Below are positions 1 to 8,856 of a DNA stretch of 64,000 nt, in pieces. The notes below the pieces were generated by a model, which worked only from the letters and a program-made list of their open reading frames with translations, ran no database searches and was not told the origin of the DNA. The DNA comes from Corynebacterium aquatimens (GTDB taxonomy: Bacteria; Actinomycetota; Actinomycetes; Mycobacteriales; Mycobacteriaceae). The stretch's first letter is position 1, and each line of letters opens with the position of its first letter. Where the stretch lies: the NCBI RefSeq assembly GCF_030408395.1, contig NZ_CP046980.1:2460397-2524396 (forward strand), given 5' to 3'. The position numbers and the translations under genes are program-made.

Positions 1-120
1 GAAAAGCTTGCCGCCCATCTCAAGGTAGAGCTTGCCGCCGATCGCTTTACGACGATCGGAAATATGCTCCGACTGCATCCGAATGTATTTCTCGCGGTCG
101 AAACCGATTGCGTAGGGCAC
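1..120 (-). CDS. DUF1846 (UPF0371) family protein, N-terminal part only
   Basis: The reverse strand starting at a GTG at 120 encodes about 40 residues beginning [20 protein letters not shown] and continuing with [13 protein letters not shown], the conserved opening of the DUF1846/UPF0371 family. An AAGGAAG ribosome-binding site lies about 7 bases upstream of the GTG. The gene runs off the left edge of the window. The family has known structures but no settled biochemical role. It lies 48 bp downstream of aceB on the same strand, so the two may be cotranscribed. Confidence 0.72.
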   Translation of the reverse strand, partial: MPYAIGFDREKYIRMQSEHISDRRKAIGGKLYLEMGGKLF

Positions 121-168
121 AGCAAGCTTCCTTGTGAAGTGGGCGAAAAGTTGGCGTTATGCCAGGCC

Positions 169-2373
169 TTATGCCAGGCCGTGAACTGCCTTGAACTCGC
201 GGCGGCGAGCGTGCAGGATCGGCTCGGTGTACCCGGACGGCGACTTCGTGCCGTTGAAGATCAGGTCACGAGCAGCCTGGAAACCGATGGACTTGTCAAA
301 GTCCGCGGCCATCGGCAGGTAGTTCGGGTCGCCCGCGTTCTGCTCATCGACGACCTTCGCCATGCGCTGCAGGGTCTCATCGAGCTGCTGCGCCGTAACC
401 ACGCCGTGCTCCAGCCAGTTGGCCAGCAGCTGGGAGGAAATACGGCAGGTAGCGCGGTCCTCCATCAGGTCAACGTTGTGAATGTCCGGCACCTTGGAGC
501 AGCCGACACCCTGCTCGACCCAGCGGACCACGTAGCCCAGGATGGACTGGCAGTTGTTGTCCAGCTCTTCCTTGATCGCGTCCTCACCGAAGTCGTTGCC
601 ACCGGTGTTGACCGGGACGGTCAGCAGGCGCTCGAAGGTGTCGCGGCGGCCCTGCTTTCGCAGTTCTTCCTGCACCTCATCGACGTCCACCTGGTGGTAG
701 TGGGTAGCGTGCAGCGTCGCGCCAGTCGGGGACGGAACCCATGCGGTGTTCGCGCCCTCGCGCGGCTGGCCGATCTTCTTGTCCAGCATGGCAGCCATGT
801 GCTCGGTCTCTGCCCACATGCCCTTACCAATCTGGGCGCGGCCCGGCAGGTTGTGCGCGATACCAGCGTCGACGTTGTTGTCCTCGTAGGCCTGCTTCCA
901 CGGTGCGGTCTGCATGTCTGCCTTGCGCACCATCGGGCCAGCCTGCATGGAGGTGTGGATCTCATCACCAGTGCGGTCCAGGAAGCCGGTGTTGATGAAC
1001 ATCAGGCGGTCTGCTGCTTCAACGATGCAGGCATCCAGGTTTGCGGAGGTGCGGCGCTCTTCGTCCATGCAGCCGACCTTGACCGTGAACTCCGGCAGGC
1101 CCAGCATCTGCTCAACTCGGGTGAAGATCTCGTTGGTGAAGGCGACCTCTTCTGGGCCGTGCTGCTTCGGCTTCACCACGTACACAGAGCCGCTGCGGGA
1201 GTTGCGGTGCGGGTTGTCCTCGCGCAGACCCGGGATCGCGGAAGCGACGGTGATGATCGCATCCAGCAGACCTTCCGGAACCTCTTCGCCGTCGACCAGG
1301 ATCGCCGGGGTGGTCATGAGGTGGCCCACGTTGCGGCACAGCATCATTGCGCGGCCGTGCAGCTTCGCTTCGCCCCCATCCTTCGTCGTAAAGGCGATGT
1401 CGTCTGCTTGGGAGCGGGTGAACGACTTGTCACCACGGGTCACGGTTTCCGCGATGTCACCCTTGTTCAGGCCGAACCAGGTCGCGTATGCGCCAGCCTT
1501 GTCGGCGCCGTCAACAGCGGCTGCCGAGTCCTCAAAGTCCATAATCGCGGACACAGCGGACTCCAGCGTGACGTCCTTGACGCCAGCGCGGTCGGTCTTG
1601 CCAATCTCGGACTCGCGGTCGATCTCGATGATGATGTGCAGGCCGTTGTTGACCAACACGATGCCGGTCGGGTTGCCCTTCTCACCCTGGTAGCCGAGGT
1701 ACGCCTCCGGGTTGACCAAAGCGACCTCGTTGCCGTCAGAAACGATCTTCAGCTCGCCAGCGTCCGTCACCGTGTACTCATCGATATCAGCGTGCGATGC
1801 GCCCTGAAGCGGCACGGCCTGGTCCAGGAAGTTGCGGGCCCATGCGATCACGCGGTCACCGCGGACCGGGTTGTAACCCTTACCAGGCTCCGCGCCGTCG
1901 TCCGTTGGGATCGCGTCGGTGCCGTACAACGCGTCATACAGCGAGCCGTAGCGCGCGTTCGCGGCGTTAATGGCAAAGCGCGCGTTCGTGATCGGCACAA
2001 CCAGCTGCGGGCCAGCGACGTCAGCGAACTCTTCGTCGACATTCGCCGTGCGGATTGCGGCATCTTCAGGCTTATCGACGAGGTACCCAATCGAACGCAG
2101 GAACTCCGCGTGCTCCGCCGGGTCAGGCTGTCCCGGGTTTTCGCGGTAGTAGTCATCCAGCTGTGCCTGCAGCTCGTCGCGGCGAGCCAGCAGCTGCTTG
2201 TTCTTCGGGGTCAGGTCTGCGAACAGCGCGGCGGCGTCAGCCCAGAACTTCTCTGCGTCCAGACCGATCTCCGGCAGCAGCGTGTCCTGCACAAAGTCAT
2301 ACAGCGGACGGGCAACAGCGAGTCCTGCAACCTCTACGCGTTCCGTGCGATCTTCAATCTGCGGCGTGGTCAT
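169..2373 (-). CDS. aceB: Malate synthase G
   Basis: This 734-residue protein has the length and sequence of malate synthase G, the glyoxylate shunt enzyme that condenses glyoxylate with acetyl-CoA to give malate in the cytosol. Family stretches include [19 protein letters not shown], the [11 protein letters not shown] block and the motif [16 protein letters not shown] in the TIM-barrel core. It is transcribed away from aceA, the other shunt enzyme; the 275 bp between them must hold both promoters, as in other corynebacteria where this pair is controlled by acetate regulators. A 12-base direct repeat (TTATGCCAGGCC) sits at its stop codon. The + strand reading of this stretch is only a shadow of this gene. 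Confidence 0.96.
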   Translation of the reverse strand: MTTPQIEDRTERVEVAGLAVARPLYDFVQDTLLPEIGLDAEKFWADAAALFADLTPKNKQLLARRDELQAQLDDYYRENPGQPDPAEHAEFLRSIGYLVDKPEDAAIRTANVDEEFADVAGPQLVVPITNARFAINAANARYGSLYDALYGTDAIPTDDGAEPGKGYNPVRGDRVIAWARNFLDQAVPLQGASHADIDEYTVTDAGELKIVSDGNEVALVNPEAYLGYQGEKGNPTGIVLVNNGLHIIIEIDRESEIGKTDRAGVKDVTLESAVSAIMDFEDSAAAVDGADKAGAYATWFGLNKGDIAETVTRGDKSFTRSQADDIAFTTKDGGEAKLHGRAMMLCRNVGHLMTTPAILVDGEEVPEGLLDAIITVASAIPGLREDNPHRNSRSGSVYVVKPKQHGPEEVAFTNEIFTRVEQMLGLPEFTVKVGCMDEERRTSANLDACIVEAADRLMFINTGFLDRTGDEIHTSMQAGPMVRKADMQTAPWKQAYEDNNVDAGIAHNLPGRAQIGKGMWAETEHMAAMLDKKIGQPREGANTAWVPSPTGATLHATHYHQVDVDEVQEELRKQGRRDTFERLLTVPVNTGGNDFGEDAIKEELDNNCQSILGYVVRWVEQGVGCSKVPDIHNVDLMEDRATCRISSQLLANWLEHGVVTAQQLDETLQRMAKVVDEQNAGDPNYLPMAADFDKSIGFQAARDLIFNGTKSPSGYTEPILHARRREFKAVHGLA
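2070..2080. repeat. First of at least 15 copies of the 11-mer GCTTATCGACG
   Basis: The word GCTTATCGACG was found on the + strand at 2070, 12842, 19722, 24541, 29536, 33635, 35977, 48055, 48181 and 60804. Its complement CGTCGATAAGC occurs at 8204, 21156, 22940, 26479 and 39764 (left ends). At about 60% GC an 11-mer of this composition is expected roughly 0.03 times in 64 kb on both strands. Copies lie in genes in different frames and orientations, across the stop codons at 12844 and 33637, and in the leader at 24541. Amino acid bias alone therefore does not explain it. Function unknown. Confidence 0.85.
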
Positions 2374-2429
2374 AACATCCTTCTTCCCTGTGATACCGAC
2401 AGTTACTCCAAGCCAGTGTAACCCGTCCG

Positions 2430-2458
2430 TGACACACGTCGGCTGCCCGCGCTATAGT
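2430..2458 (+). promoter_or_regulatory. Candidate aceA promoter
   Basis: TGACAC (2430-2435) and TATAGT (2453-2458) are separated by 17 bp and point toward aceA, which would have a leader of about 185 nt. A GGGGTA / TTACCCC pair just downstream (about 2483-2508) resembles the G/C-run sites bound by the acetate regulator RamA in corynebacteria. That assignment is inference only. Confidence 0.4.
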
Positions 2459-2578
2459 GGCTGGCATCACCATCTGGTGGGAATTGGGGTAAGAAGCGAA
2501 AATTACCCCCGAATGCGTCACTGTGATACGGCCGAAACCTGTCATTAGATTGACGTACTCCACCCATCGTGGGGATAC

Positions 2579-2605
2579 TAGGCGTGAACGCCTAAATCTT
2601 TAGGC
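2579..2605 (+). promoter_or_regulatory. Two overlapping inverted repeats in the aceA leader
   Basis: TAGGCGT-GA-ACGCCTA (2579-2594) and GCCTAAA-TC-TTTAGGC (2590-2605) share the bases GCCTA at 2590-2594, so only one hairpin can form at a time. They end 43 bp before the aceA start codon. The site could be a double operator or a switchable mRNA structure. Confidence 0.5.
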
Positions 2606-2648
2606 TGATTCCATCAAAATGAGATCCCATGAAAGGGGACTGTCAAAC

Positions 2649-3941
2649 ATGACAACCACAGGACAGGCACGTACCGCTGCAGAGATCCAGAAGGACTGGG
2701 ACGAGAACCCGCGCTGGAAGGGCATTACCCGCGACTACACTGCTGAGCAGGTTGAGCAGCTCCAGGGCAGCGTCATCGAAGAGCACACGCTGGCTCGCCG
2801 TGGTGCTGAGATCCTCTGGGACGGCATCTCCAAGGGCGACGGCTCCTACATCCACGCTCTCGGCGCTCTGACCGGTAACCAGGCTGTTCAGCAGGTCCGC
2901 GGTGGCCTGAAGGCTGTTTACCTGTCTGGTTGGCAGGTCGCAGGTGACGCCAACCTTTCCGGCAACACCTACCCGGACCAGTCCCTGTACCCGGCTAACT
3001 CCGTGCCGAACGTTGTTCGCCGCATCAACAACGCTCTGTCCCGCGCAGACCAGATCTCCCGCGTTGAGGGCGACACCTCCGTCGACAACTGGCTCGTTCC
3101 GATCGTCGCTGACGGTGAGGCTGGCTTCGGTGGCGCACTGAACGTCTACGAGCTGCAGAAGGCCATGATCCAGGCTGGTGCCGCTGGTACCCACTGGGAG
3201 GACCAGCTCGCTTCCGAGAAGAAGTGCGGCCACCTCGGTGGTAAGGTCCTGATCCCGACCCAGCAGCACATCCGCACCCTGACGTCCGCTCGCCTGGCTG
3301 CTGACGTTCTCAACGTCCCGACCGTGGTCATCGGCCGCACCGACGCTGAGGCTGCAACCCTGATCACCTCCGACGTTGATGAGCGCGACCGCGAGTTCAT
3401 CACCGGCGAGCGTTCCGCTGAGGGCTACTACTACGTGAAGAACGGCGTTGAGCCGTGCATCGCTCGTGCGAAGTCCTACGCTCCGTACGCTGACATGATC
3501 TGGATGGAGACCGGTACTCCGGACCTCGAGCTGGCTAAGAAGTTCGCTGAGGGTGTCCACTCTGAGTTCCCGGACCAGCTGCTGTCCTACAACTGCTCCC
3601 CGTCCTTCAACTGGTCTTCCCACCTCGACGCAGAGGAGATCGCGAAGTTCCAGAAGGAGCTCGGCGCAATGGGCTTCACCTTCCAGTTCATCACCCTGGC
3701 TGGCTTCCACGCGCTCAACTACTCCATGTTCGACCTGGCATACGGCTACGCTCGCGAGGGCATGACCGCATTCGTCGACCTGCAGAACCGCGAGTTCGAG
3801 GCTGCAGCAGACCGCGGCTTCACCGCTGTGAAGCACCAGCGTGAGGTCGGTGCTGGCTACTTCGACGCCATCGCCACCACCGTTGACCCGAACTCCTCCA
3901 CCACCGCTCTGAAGGGCTCCACCGAGGAGGGCCAGTTCTAA
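2649..3941 (+). CDS. aceA: Isocitrate lyase
   Basis: This 430-residue enzyme splits isocitrate to glyoxylate and succinate, the first step of the glyoxylate shunt. The family signature KKCGH is at residues 191-195, with the catalytic cysteine at 193, and metal-binding WEDQ and [10 protein letters not shown] blocks are present. The ATG at 2649 is chosen because GAAAGGGG lies upstream and the protein then starts [14 protein letters not shown], as in relatives. It is divergent from aceB and closed by a strong terminator. Its last 50 or so codons are repeated at 15399-15558 as the left end of the duplicated unit. Codon use is strongly biased, as expected of a highly expressed gene. Confidence 0.97.
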   Translation: MTTTGQARTAAEIQKDWDENPRWKGITRDYTAEQVEQLQGSVIEEHTLARRGAEILWDGISKGDGSYIHALGALTGNQAVQQVRGGLKAVYLSGWQVAGDANLSGNTYPDQSLYPANSVPNVVRRINNALSRADQISRVEGDTSVDNWLVPIVADGEAGFGGALNVYELQKAMIQAGAAGTHWEDQLASEKKCGHLGGKVLIPTQQHIRTLTSARLAADVLNVPTVVIGRTDAEAATLITSDVDERDREFITGERSAEGYYYVKNGVEPCIARAKSYAPYADMIWMETGTPDLELAKKFAEGVHSEFPDQLLSYNCSPSFNWSSHLDAEEIAKFQKELGAMGFTFQFITLAGFHALNYSMFDLAYGYAREGMTAFVDLQNREFEAAADRGFTAVKHQREVGAGYFDAIATTVDPNSSTTALKGSTEEGQF

Positions 3942-3966
3942 GCACCTAGCTTTAGACTGACGCGAA

Positions 3967-3995
3967 CCCGCACTGCCGCCGCAGTGCGGGTTTTT
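3967..3995 (+). terminator. Rho-independent terminator of aceA
   Basis: A perfect 10-bp stem CCCGCACTGC / GCAGTGCGGG with a CGCC loop is followed by five T residues. It begins 26 bp after the aceA stop codon. A diverged copy with one mismatch lies at 15584-15615. Confidence 0.9.
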
Positions 3996-4016
3996 CGTGC
4001 GCTTGGGGGCTGTTGG

Positions 4017-4276
4017 CTATTCAGCGTCGCTCATTTGGTCCCACTCCCTTTTGAGCATGGCATAGGTCAACTCGTCCCCCCATTCGCCTTTGAAAATCTC
4101 TAGCTCGCGGAAGTGAGCTTCCTTGCGCATCCCGAGCCGTGCCATGAGCCGGGCAGAGCCTGCATTTCGCGGATCGCACCTTCCGATGTTGCGGTGCAAA
4201 TTTAGGGTCCAGGCGTGAACGGTCTAATGATTAGACGGGGGGTTGTGATGGGTCGATCGAGCTGGAACGATGTCAT
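4017..4276 (-). pseudogene. GNAT acetyltransferase remnant, copy A (internal deletion)
   Basis: The start MTSFQLDRPITTPRLIIRPF (from 4276) is typical of RimJ/RimL-type GNAT N-acetyltransferases, but the frame runs into a stop after TPGP at about 4202. The C-terminal third (from about 4199: IGRCDPRNAGSARLMARLGM, ending MSDAE) continues in another frame. Compared with the copy at 15640-16200, about 310 bp carrying the acetyl-CoA binding core are missing. Its C-terminus is the undamaged version of the part that is frameshifted in the other copy. Confidence 0.85.
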
Positions 4277-4306
4277 GGAATTGAGGGTACTGTGTCCCAC
4301 AGACCA

Positions 4307-4324
4307 GTGATATCGTGACATCAC
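4307..4324. promoter_or_regulatory. Inverted repeat upstream of the vapB-like gene
   Basis: GTGAT-N8-ATCAC lies 19 bp before the antitoxin ATG. Antitoxins of the ribbon-helix-helix type usually bind such repeats in their own promoter. The same site is at 16231-16248. Confidence 0.45.
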
Positions 4325-4342
4325 TATCGAGAGGAGGCCGTG

Positions 4343-4564
4343 ATGGATATTTTGATTAGGGGCATATCGGACGCAGCCGTAAAACGTTTGGACTCTGAAG
4401 CCGCCGAACTTGGGCTTTCCAGGAACGAATACCTGCGACGCAAAATTGAAGACACGGTGGAACCCAAGTCTCGAAGGAAGATCACGGCGGATGATTGGGC
4501 CCGTACCGCCCGTATTCACGCTGATCTCTCGGACGAAGAAGTAATGCGCTCGGCATGGCATTAA
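4343..4564 (+). CDS. VapB/FitA-type antitoxin with truncated partner, copy A
   Basis: A 73-residue protein starting MDILIRGISDAAVKRLDSEA and continuing LGLSRNEYLRRKIE has the N-terminal ribbon-helix-helix fold of VapB antitoxins. The C-terminus (TARIHADLSDEEVMRSAWH) is where such proteins clasp the toxin. The ATG at 4343 is preferred over the GTG at 4340 because GAGGAGG ends 5 bases before it. Its partner toxin is cut to 27 codons, so the antitoxin is an orphan here. An identical gene is at 16267. Confidence 0.8.
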   Translation: MDILIRGISDAAVKRLDSEAAELGLSRNEYLRRKIEDTVEPKSRRKITADDWARTARIHADLSDEEVMRSAWH

Positions 4565-4638
4565 ACGGCTGGTTGATCGACAAGTCAGCGTACGTTCGGT
4601 TTTCAGCTGACCGGCTCCAACATGGTGAAACGGCGTAG
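4555..4638 (+). pseudogene. VapC (PIN-domain) toxin remnant, copy A
   Basis: A reading frame overlapping the end of the antitoxin gene gives MALNGWLIDKSAYVRFSADR and stops after 27 codons. WLIDKSA is the opening strand of VapC toxins, carrying the first catalytic aspartate. The rest of the PIN domain (about 100 residues) is absent, and the next gene, rraA, starts 42 bp later. No ribonuclease activity can be expected from this fragment. An identical remnant is at 16479-16562. Confidence 0.72.
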
Positions 4639-4679
4639 GCTCGTGAATGAGAACCACTAGGCCTTAAAGGAGCACCGCC

Positions 4680-5201
4680 ATGACTGACACCAGCATTCAG
4701 TTCATCCCCACCGCAGACATCGTGGACATCTACGACGATTTCGAGGACGATGTGCAAAGCTGCGACACCCAGTTCCGCAACTTCGGCGGCCGCACGGAGT
4801 TCTGCGGGGAGATCGTCACGATCTCCTGCTTCCAGGACAACGGTCTGGTGAAAAAGACGCTCAACTCCCCCGGCGAGGGCAAGGTGCTCGTCGTCGATGG
4901 TCATGGCAGCCTGCACACAGCGCTCATGGGCGACATGATCGCGGAGGCTGGCGTGGAGAACGGCTGGGCTGGGGTGATCATCAACGGCCCGATCCGCGAC
5001 TCCGCCGAGGTGGCCAAGATGGACTTCGGCTGCAAGGCACTGGGCACGAACCCCCGCAAGTCCGCCAAGGAAGGCGCGGGGAAGACGGACATCGTGATCC
5101 GCTTGGGCGGCATCGACTTTATCCCCGGCCACTACGTGTACGCGGATTCGGACGGGATCATTGTCACGCCGGAACCCGTCGTCAAGCGCGAAGAGGCGTA
5201 A
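4680..5201 (+). CDS. rraA: RraA family protein, copy A
   Basis: This 173-residue protein belongs to the RraA family, which includes the RNase E inhibitor RraA and class II HMG/CHA aldolases with the same fold. The conserved glycine-rich VVDGHGSLHTALMGDMIAE and GVIINGPIRD segments are present, and length fits the family. Which activity it has cannot be decided from sequence. A good ribosome-binding site (AAAGGAG) precedes the ATG. It is followed by the glycosylase gene after 4 bp. The second copy (16604-17125) is identical. Confidence 0.9.
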   Translation: MTDTSIQFIPTADIVDIYDDFEDDVQSCDTQFRNFGGRTEFCGEIVTISCFQDNGLVKKTLNSPGEGKVLVVDGHGSLHTALMGDMIAEAGVENGWAGVIINGPIRDSAEVAKMDFGCKALGTNPRKSAKEGAGKTDIVIRLGGIDFIPGHYVYADSDGIIVTPEPVVKREEA

Positions 5202-5205
5202 ACTT

Positions 5206-6027
5206 TTGCCCGAAGGTCACGTCCTCCATGGGCTCGCAAACGAGCTCAACGCGCATTTCGCCGGCACATCGCTCGAGGTCACCAGCCCGCAGGGCCGCTT
5301 CGCGCATGAGGCATCGCTTATCTGCGGCGCGCGTCTCCACCGCGCCTACGCCCACGGCAAGCATCTGTTCATCGACTTTGATGCCGAAGACATCGGCGAC
5401 ACGCCGGCGCACATCGTCTACATCCACTTAGGCCTCATCGGCTCGCTGCGTTTCGAACCCGCGGACGAGGAGTGGGGGCAGATGCGCCTGCACATCTCCG
5501 ACGGAACGATCGCCGCGAACCTGCGCGGCCCCCAGTTCTGTCGCTTGCTTACAGATGCCGAGGTCGCCGCGATCACGGACACAAGCGGGGAAGACCCTAT
5601 CCGCGCCGACGCCGACCCCGATCAGGTCTTTGAGCGCGTCCACCGCTCCAAACGCACGATCGGCTCGCTGCTCATGGACCAGAAGATGTTCGCCGGCGTG
5701 GGCAACATTTACCGCGCTGAGGTGCTATTTCGCAACAACCTCTCCCCCACCGTTCCCGGTAATGCCCTCGACCGCGGCACCTTCGACGCGATCTGGGACG
5801 ACCTCGTGGATCTCATGCGCTACGGAGTGGAGACCGGCCGCATCGACACAGTGCGCGAGGACCATACGCCCGAGGCCATGGGGCGTGAACCCCGCAAGGA
5901 TGACCACGGCGGCGAGGTCTACGTCTACCGCCGGGCGGGCCTACCCTGCTACGTCTGCGGCTCGCCGATCGCGACCAAGGTCGTGGAAGGCCGGAAACTC
6001 TACTGGTGCCCGGAATGCCAAAAGTGA
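5206..6027 (+). CDS. nei: Fpg/Nei family DNA glycosylase (Nei1-like), copy A
   Basis: The 273-residue product starts at TTG 5206, which places the catalytic Pro-Glu (PEGH) at residues 2-5 as the family requires; the upstream in-frame ATG would bury it. A helix-two-turns-helix region (MFAGVGNIYRAEVLF) and a C-terminal zinc finger with C248, C251, C268 and C271 follow. Such enzymes remove oxidised pyrimidines and cut the DNA at the abasic site. It sits 4 bp after rraA. The first 50 codons are identical to the copy at 17130, and the remainder has diverged. Confidence 0.92.
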   Translation: MPEGHVLHGLANELNAHFAGTSLEVTSPQGRFAHEASLICGARLHRAYAHGKHLFIDFDAEDIGDTPAHIVYIHLGLIGSLRFEPADEEWGQMRLHISDGTIAANLRGPQFCRLLTDAEVAAITDTSGEDPIRADADPDQVFERVHRSKRTIGSLLMDQKMFAGVGNIYRAEVLFRNNLSPTVPGNALDRGTFDAIWDDLVDLMRYGVETGRIDTVREDHTPEAMGREPRKDDHGGEVYVYRRAGLPCYVCGSPIATKVVEGRKLYWCPECQK

Positions 6028-6059
6028 ACGTACGTACTTCTGAAATCACCATTAGAGCC

Positions 6060-7646
6060 ATGATTCAGGCGTACACAGCAGATGAGATCCGGGCGGCGGA
6101 GGCACCCCTGCTCCGCCAGCAAGAACACCCCGACGAGCTGATGCGGTCCGCTGCGCACGCGGTGTATCTGGCCGCCGCCCACATGCTGACCTGGCCCGAC
6201 GTTGCTGCCACAGTCCGCCCGTCACCGCGCGTGCTACTGCTGGTGGGCAAGGGCGGAAACGGCGGTGATGCGCTCTACGCCGGTGTGGAGCTGCTCGCGG
6301 AGGGCCACGCGGTTGATGCGTGGCTGGCCTGGGGCAGCGCCCACCGGTCGGCGCTCGACGCATTTGTCCACGCGGGCGGAACAGTACTTAGCGCATCACC
6401 CGAAGCCCGCACGTACCGCCGCGCCATCGATGGACTCACGGGCCTGGGTGGCGCGGGCAGCCTAGGTGAACGTGGCGGGGAGATCGCGCAGGTCCTGGAA
6501 GGCCTCAAGGCGTTCCGCACGCGCATATTAAGCGTCGACGTGCCGTCTGGCATCGTGGCCGACACCGGCGTCAAGGGTGAGGTCCACGTCGTCGCCGATG
6601 CGACGGTGACCTTCGGCGGATGGCGCTACGCGCACGGCCTCGCGCCCGAGACCGGTATCCAGCTCCTCGCCGACCCGGGCATAGCCGCCACCAGCGCGAA
6701 CTCACGCACGATCGGTGGCAATCTCCCCTGGGCCGATGACGCGCCGCTGCTCTTCCGCGCTCTCGAAGACGACCACGACTGGCCGGATGGCTTCACTCTT
6801 TTAGGCCCCAGCACGGGGGGCTCGCTCGAACCGGGCTTCCACGATGACAAGTACTCCGGCGGTGTGGTGGGTGTTTGCGCAGGCAGCGGCATTTACCCCG
6901 GCGCAGCGCTCCTCGCCACGGCGGGCGCGCTGCACGCCACCCCCTCGATGGTGCGCTACGTCGGCCCCCAGGCCCAAGAGGTGGTGCGGGCCCACCCGGA
7001 GGTCGTGGTCACGCAAAGCCTGGAGAAAGCCGGCCGCGTGCAGGCGTGGGTCTTCGGCCCCGGCGCGGGTACCGGCACCAAAGCGTGGGGCAGACTCGTG
7101 CGCCTGCTCGAGCGCCCGGAGCCGTTGCTCATCGACGCCGATGGGCTCACCCTTCTCGCCGAATCTGCGGACCTTCAGAACCAGCTGCGCAGGCGCGAAG
7201 GCATCACCGTGCTCACCCCCCACGACGGCGAGTTCGCCCGCCTCATCGGCTCGGAGTGGCTGAAACCGTCCGTACGACCGGACCCGAAGGGCCGCTTCGA
7301 CGAAACGAAAGCCCTGGCAGAAGCCTTGAATTGCCACATCGTGAGAAAGGGGCGGTGCACCATCATTGCGCATCCATTTAATGGACCTGACGCAATCGTT
7401 GACACTGCCAACTCTTGGGCGGCCACCCCCGGCTCCGGAGACGTCTTGGCAGGACTCATGGGTGCGCGCATCGCACACAGCCCCGATATCATCCACGCTG
7501 AGATCATTCACGCCGTGACCATCCATGCCGTGGCCGCCTCGCTGGCGGCGCAGACGGAGTACGGTCCGGCTCAGACCCATGCGTCCGCCATCGCGCGCGC
7601 TATTCCGGCCGCCACGGCCAAGCTCACTGGAGAACGCGATGCCTAG
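6060..7646 (+). CDS. nnr: Bifunctional NAD(P)H-hydrate epimerase/dehydratase, copy A
   Basis: The 528-residue protein joins an N-terminal YjeF_N epimerase domain (KGGNGGDALYAG near residues 63-74) to a C-terminal ADP-dependent dehydratase of the ribokinase-like fold (NSWAATPGSGDVLAGLMGA near residue 455). It repairs damaged NAD(P)H hydrates. The ATG at 6060 is used because it aligns with the start of the second copy (MLLAYTADEI). It begins 32 bp after the glycosylase stop and overlaps the MFS gene by 8 bp. The second copy, at 18676, is clearly diverged, mostly by synonymous changes. Confidence 0.93.
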   Translation: MIQAYTADEIRAAEAPLLRQQEHPDELMRSAAHAVYLAAAHMLTWPDVAATVRPSPRVLLLVGKGGNGGDALYAGVELLAEGHAVDAWLAWGSAHRSALDAFVHAGGTVLSASPEARTYRRAIDGLTGLGGAGSLGERGGEIAQVLEGLKAFRTRILSVDVPSGIVADTGVKGEVHVVADATVTFGGWRYAHGLAPETGIQLLADPGIAATSANSRTIGGNLPWADDAPLLFRALEDDHDWPDGFTLLGPSTGGSLEPGFHDDKYSGGVVGVCAGSGIYPGAALLATAGALHATPSMVRYVGPQAQEVVRAHPEVVVTQSLEKAGRVQAWVFGPGAGTGTKAWGRLVRLLERPEPLLIDADGLTLLAESADLQNQLRRREGITVLTPHDGEFARLIGSEWLKPSVRPDPKGRFDETKALAEALNCHIVRKGRCTIIAHPFNGPDAIVDTANSWAATPGSGDVLAGLMGARIAHSPDIIHAEIIHAVTIHAVAASLAAQTEYGPAQTHASAIARAIPAATAKLTGERDA

Positions 7647-8841
7647 AACGCCCCCGCAGAGGAAACCGCCTCAAACGACCGAACGGTCCGACACCATGCA
7701 GTGGATACCGCTGGTAGCCATCAGCTTCGCGGCGTTCGTGTACGTCACGTACGAGATGTTCATGGTCGGGCTTATCACACCGATCAGCGCTGATCTCGGC
7801 GTGAGCGAGGGCCTCGTCGGGCTCCTCATGACCGTGTACGCGGGCCTGGTGGCCGTGGTCACGCTTCCGCTCATGTGGTTCACCCGCAACGTCAACCGCC
7901 GCCCCCTTCTCATCAGCACGCTGGTTTTTCTGGCCGGTGGCATCGTCCTTCAGGCCATCGCGCACACGTACTGGGTTCTCGTCGCCGCGCGCGTGTGCGC
8001 CGCGTTGACGCATGGGCTTTTCTGGTCCCTGGTCAACCCCATGTCCGCGCGGCTCTCCCCCGCCGGAATGACCGGTCGCGCGGTGGCGGTTGTCTCGCTC
8101 GGCTCCACGTTCGCGCTGGTCCTCGGCTCGCCGATCTCCACGTTCATCGGAAACGCCCTCGGCTGGCGTGCCTCAACGTGGATCCTGGGCGCGGTGACGG
8201 TGGCGTCGATAAGCGTGCTCTTGCTCTCTCTTCCCTCCATGCCCCAGCTTGAGCGCAAGGCGCTTGACGACGATAGGAAGCAGACCACCGCCATCCTCCA
8301 GCTGGTGGTGTACCTCGCGCTGAGCGTGACGGCGGTGTTTAGCACCTATTCCTACCTGGGGTTGATCGTGGAACGCACCGTCGGATTGCAGTACGTGGCC
8401 GCGGGTTTGAGCGCCTACGGGCTCTTCGGGATCGTGGGCGTGCTCATTGCCGGCCGGCGGGTGGATTCGCGCATGATCCGCATCAACGCGCTGGCCGCAG
8501 CCACGCTGGTACTCGCAGCGGCTTTCGGTGCCGTGGCGTTTATCACCGACGGCATCACTCAATGGATCGCCCTCGGCGCCCTCATCGTGGTGCTGGGCAC
8601 CGCAGCCGGTGCGCTGCCCACGTCCGCCACCACCATCTTCATGCACGCCGGCCAGGCGCAGCAGGACCGCGCCAGCGCCATCTACGTGGTTACTTTCCAA
8701 GTGGGGATCGCCTCCGGTGCGGCGCTCGGCGCGGCGTGCGTGGACTCGGGCCATCTCGCGGCCGTTCTGGGTGTGACAGCCCTGCTCGCGGCGTTGGGCT
8801 GCGCCGAACTCATGGTGCGGGCGCGTCCGAGACTGAAGTAG
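7639..8841 (+). CDS. MFS transporter (DHA1/AraJ-like), copy A
   Basis: The 400-residue protein has about 12 hydrophobic segments starting at MQWIPLVAISFAAFVYVTYE, a loop NRRP between helices 2 and 3, and MFS spacing throughout. It resembles drug:proton antiporters of the DHA1 group; the substrate is unknown. The ATG at 7639 overlaps the nnr stop; the internal ATG at 7696 is the alternative. The second copy at 20588 keeps the same N-terminal extension (QTTERS), which supports the longer start. Confidence 0.88.
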   Translation: MPRTPPQRKPPQTTERSDTMQWIPLVAISFAAFVYVTYEMFMVGLITPISADLGVSEGLVGLLMTVYAGLVAVVTLPLMWFTRNVNRRPLLISTLVFLAGGIVLQAIAHTYWVLVAARVCAALTHGLFWSLVNPMSARLSPAGMTGRAVAVVSLGSTFALVLGSPISTFIGNALGWRASTWILGAVTVASISVLLLSLPSMPQLERKALDDDRKQTTAILQLVVYLALSVTAVFSTYSYLGLIVERTVGLQYVAAGLSAYGLFGIVGVLIAGRRVDSRMIRINALAAATLVLAAAFGAVAFITDGITQWIALGALIVVLGTAAGALPTSATTIFMHAGQAQQDRASAIYVVTFQVGIASGAALGAACVDSGHLAAVLGVTALLAALGCAELMVRARPRLK

Positions 8842-8856
8842 CGGTAGTCTGGCCGC

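Larger units (their letters stand above)
4210..5357. repeat. Identical 1,148-bp tract, copy A
   Basis: Bases 4210-5357 match 16134-17281 with no difference that I can find by eye (constant offset 11,924). The tract covers the start of the GNAT remnant, the vapB/vapC remnant, all of rraA and the first 50 codons of the Nei-like gene. Immediately to the right the two copies differ at many positions. This pattern indicates recent gene conversion inside an older duplication. Confidence 0.88.

Noticed and set aside
64..2421. Long + strand open frame of 785 codons
   Set aside because: It is the antisense shadow of aceB, whose product matches malate synthase G over its full length.
2643..3836. 397-codon reverse frame over aceA
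   Set aside because: Antisense shadow caused by the strong codon bias of aceA.
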